A stretch of DNA of 64,000 bases. Source: Nitrospirota bacterium (GTDB lineage: Bacteria > Nitrospirota > Thermodesulfovibrionia > Thermodesulfovibrionales > UBA6898). Below the pieces are notes generated by a model, which was not told the origin of the DNA, made no database searches, and was given only the letters and a program-made list of their open reading frames with translations. Positions within the stretch are counted from its first letter, which is position 1, and every line of letters starts with the position of its first letter. The stretch covers positions 1 through 64,000 of the forward strand of contig QKDO01000096.1 of assembly GCA_003252075.1 (NCBI GenBank). The letters run 5' to 3'. The position numbers and the translations under genes were made by a program. Shown here one piece after another: positions 63,375-64,000 of this stretch.

Positions 63375-64000
63375 ATGCGATTCAGGTATCTGTTTCTTAT
63401 ATATTGCGTCCTCGCGATGACACCGGCATTTGCGGATGATCAGGAGTCTGGCCTGACCTTCCCTTCTCAGTACCGGTACAGAATCATTGAACCTGTGAGG
63501 AGTTCGGGTCAGGCCGGAAGTTCCGGCGTTGAGAGAATCCGCGTACCGGAAGGTGATTTTTTAATCGGGCAGCCTCAAGATGCGCCAAAGAAAGAAAAAA
63601 CCTCTCCGGAAGAGAACGTTTCAGAGCCCTCTGTCACCGCAAAACATTCCGTCCCTCATACCTTGGACCATAGGCCCGACATTGTCGATATGGTAGTGGT
63701 CCCCGAAGGCGAAGCGATCATCGGACTTCCTGAAGGCATGCCGGGAAGCGATAAGAACCCCCTCAGGAGGATTGCCTTCAAAACTTTTCTGATAGATAAA
63801 TACGAGGTCACGAATACTCAGTACAAGAAATGCGTAGCAGCCGGGGGATGTACCATACCTTCTCTCATTATTGACTACCCCCCGGCTCTCCATGAGGAAG
63901 GAAAGGACTGGTATCAGGACAGCGCGAAAGATGATTTTCCGGTAGTCGGCCTTACCTGGAAACAGGCAGGTGAATATTGCAGATGGGCGGGCAAGCGGCT
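63375..64000 (+). CDS. Formylglycine-generating enzyme/SUMF1-like exported protein (partial)
   Basis: The frame runs off the right edge and is missing from the ORF track. ATG 63375 starts a signal peptide (YLFLIYCVLAMTPAFA). After a Pro/Ser/Lys-rich linker a SUMF1-type domain begins: VVVPEGEAIIGLPEG, FLIDKYEVTNTQYKKCV, FPVVGLTWKQAGEYCRWAGKR. In this fold the domain oxidises sulfatase Cys to formylglycine, but exported bacterial members often have other or unknown roles and the catalytic Cys pair lies beyond the window. Confidence 0.8.
   Translation, partial: MRFRYLFLIYCVLAMTPAFADDQESGLTFPSQYRYRIIEPVRSSGQAGSSGVERIRVPEGDFLIGQPQDAPKKEKTSPEENVSEPSVTAKHSVPHTLDHRPDIVDMVVVPEGEAIIGLPEGMPGSDKNPLRRIAFKTFLIDKYEVTNTQYKKCVAAGGCTIPSLIIDYPPALHEEGKDWYQDSAKDDFPVVGLTWKQAGEYCRWAGKR

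Overview
The window looks like chromosomal DNA of an anaerobic, Gram-negative bacterium with reductive acetyl-CoA (Wood-Ljungdahl) type one-carbon metabolism. Supporting genes are an HdrC-HdrB-HdrA-MvhD-MetV-MetF operon next to folD, a CooC/AcsF-type nickel ATPase, LL-diaminopimelate aminotransferase, BioW-type pimelate activation and ThyX. Outer-membrane barrels, a Mla lipid-transport operon and many lipoproteins indicate an outer membrane. Nitrospirota or Desulfobacterota would fit; this placement is inference, since no rRNA is present.

Layout. 1-4.4 kb is accessory-looking: an outer-membrane protein tail, a diguanylate cyclase, a DUF1871-like gene broken by a stop and followed by an attC-like integron site, a class III cyclase split by a -1 frameshift, and a small protein. 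4.4-8.3 kb holds GC-rich katG, a PerR/Fur regulator and a GNAT gene, with copies of a palindromic dispersed repeat around them. 8.3-18.3 kb has dapL, a cNMP-binding protein, livHMGF, acylphosphatase, an MshEN protein, bioB, bioW and a lipid kinase. 18.5-24.8 kb has a secreted beta-propeller cytochrome, an ABC exporter with a TPR lipoprotein, mnmA and argJ. 25-32 kb has cooC, thyX, a CorC-like protein, a hybrid histidine kinase, panB and a DUF2301 protein. 32-35.6 kb carries a NosL/DUF2318/outer-membrane/split-Soret cytochrome group that may deal with copper or redox. 35.7-44.2 kb is the methylene-THF reductase supercomplex operon with folD and folE. 45-50 kb has the Mla operon and an Rsb-type STAS/kinase/phosphatase module. 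50-55.7 kb has membrane and ion proteins, LemA/TPM proteins and a cysteine-repeat protein. 55.8-57.4 kb is degenerate. 57.4-64 kb has a rhodanese-ferritin protein, an ABC-F ATPase, MutS2, a repeat lipoprotein and the start of a formylglycine-generating-enzyme-like protein.

The most notable result is two genes that the ORF track cuts at an in-frame TGA but which read through as selenoproteins. MvhD has TGA in place of a conserved cysteine, and a rhodanese/ferritin-like fusion has TGA exactly at the catalytic cysteine. Both have a small hairpin with a GG-containing loop about 19-26 nt downstream, as expected for a bacterial SECIS. A third in-frame TGA, in the DUF1871-like gene, has neither a Cys context nor a hairpin and looks like a plain nonsense mutation.

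Second-messenger parts are frequent (diguanylate cyclase, PilZ, MshEN, a class III cyclase, two cNMP-binding proteins). I found no tRNA, rRNA, CRISPR array or complete insertion sequence.
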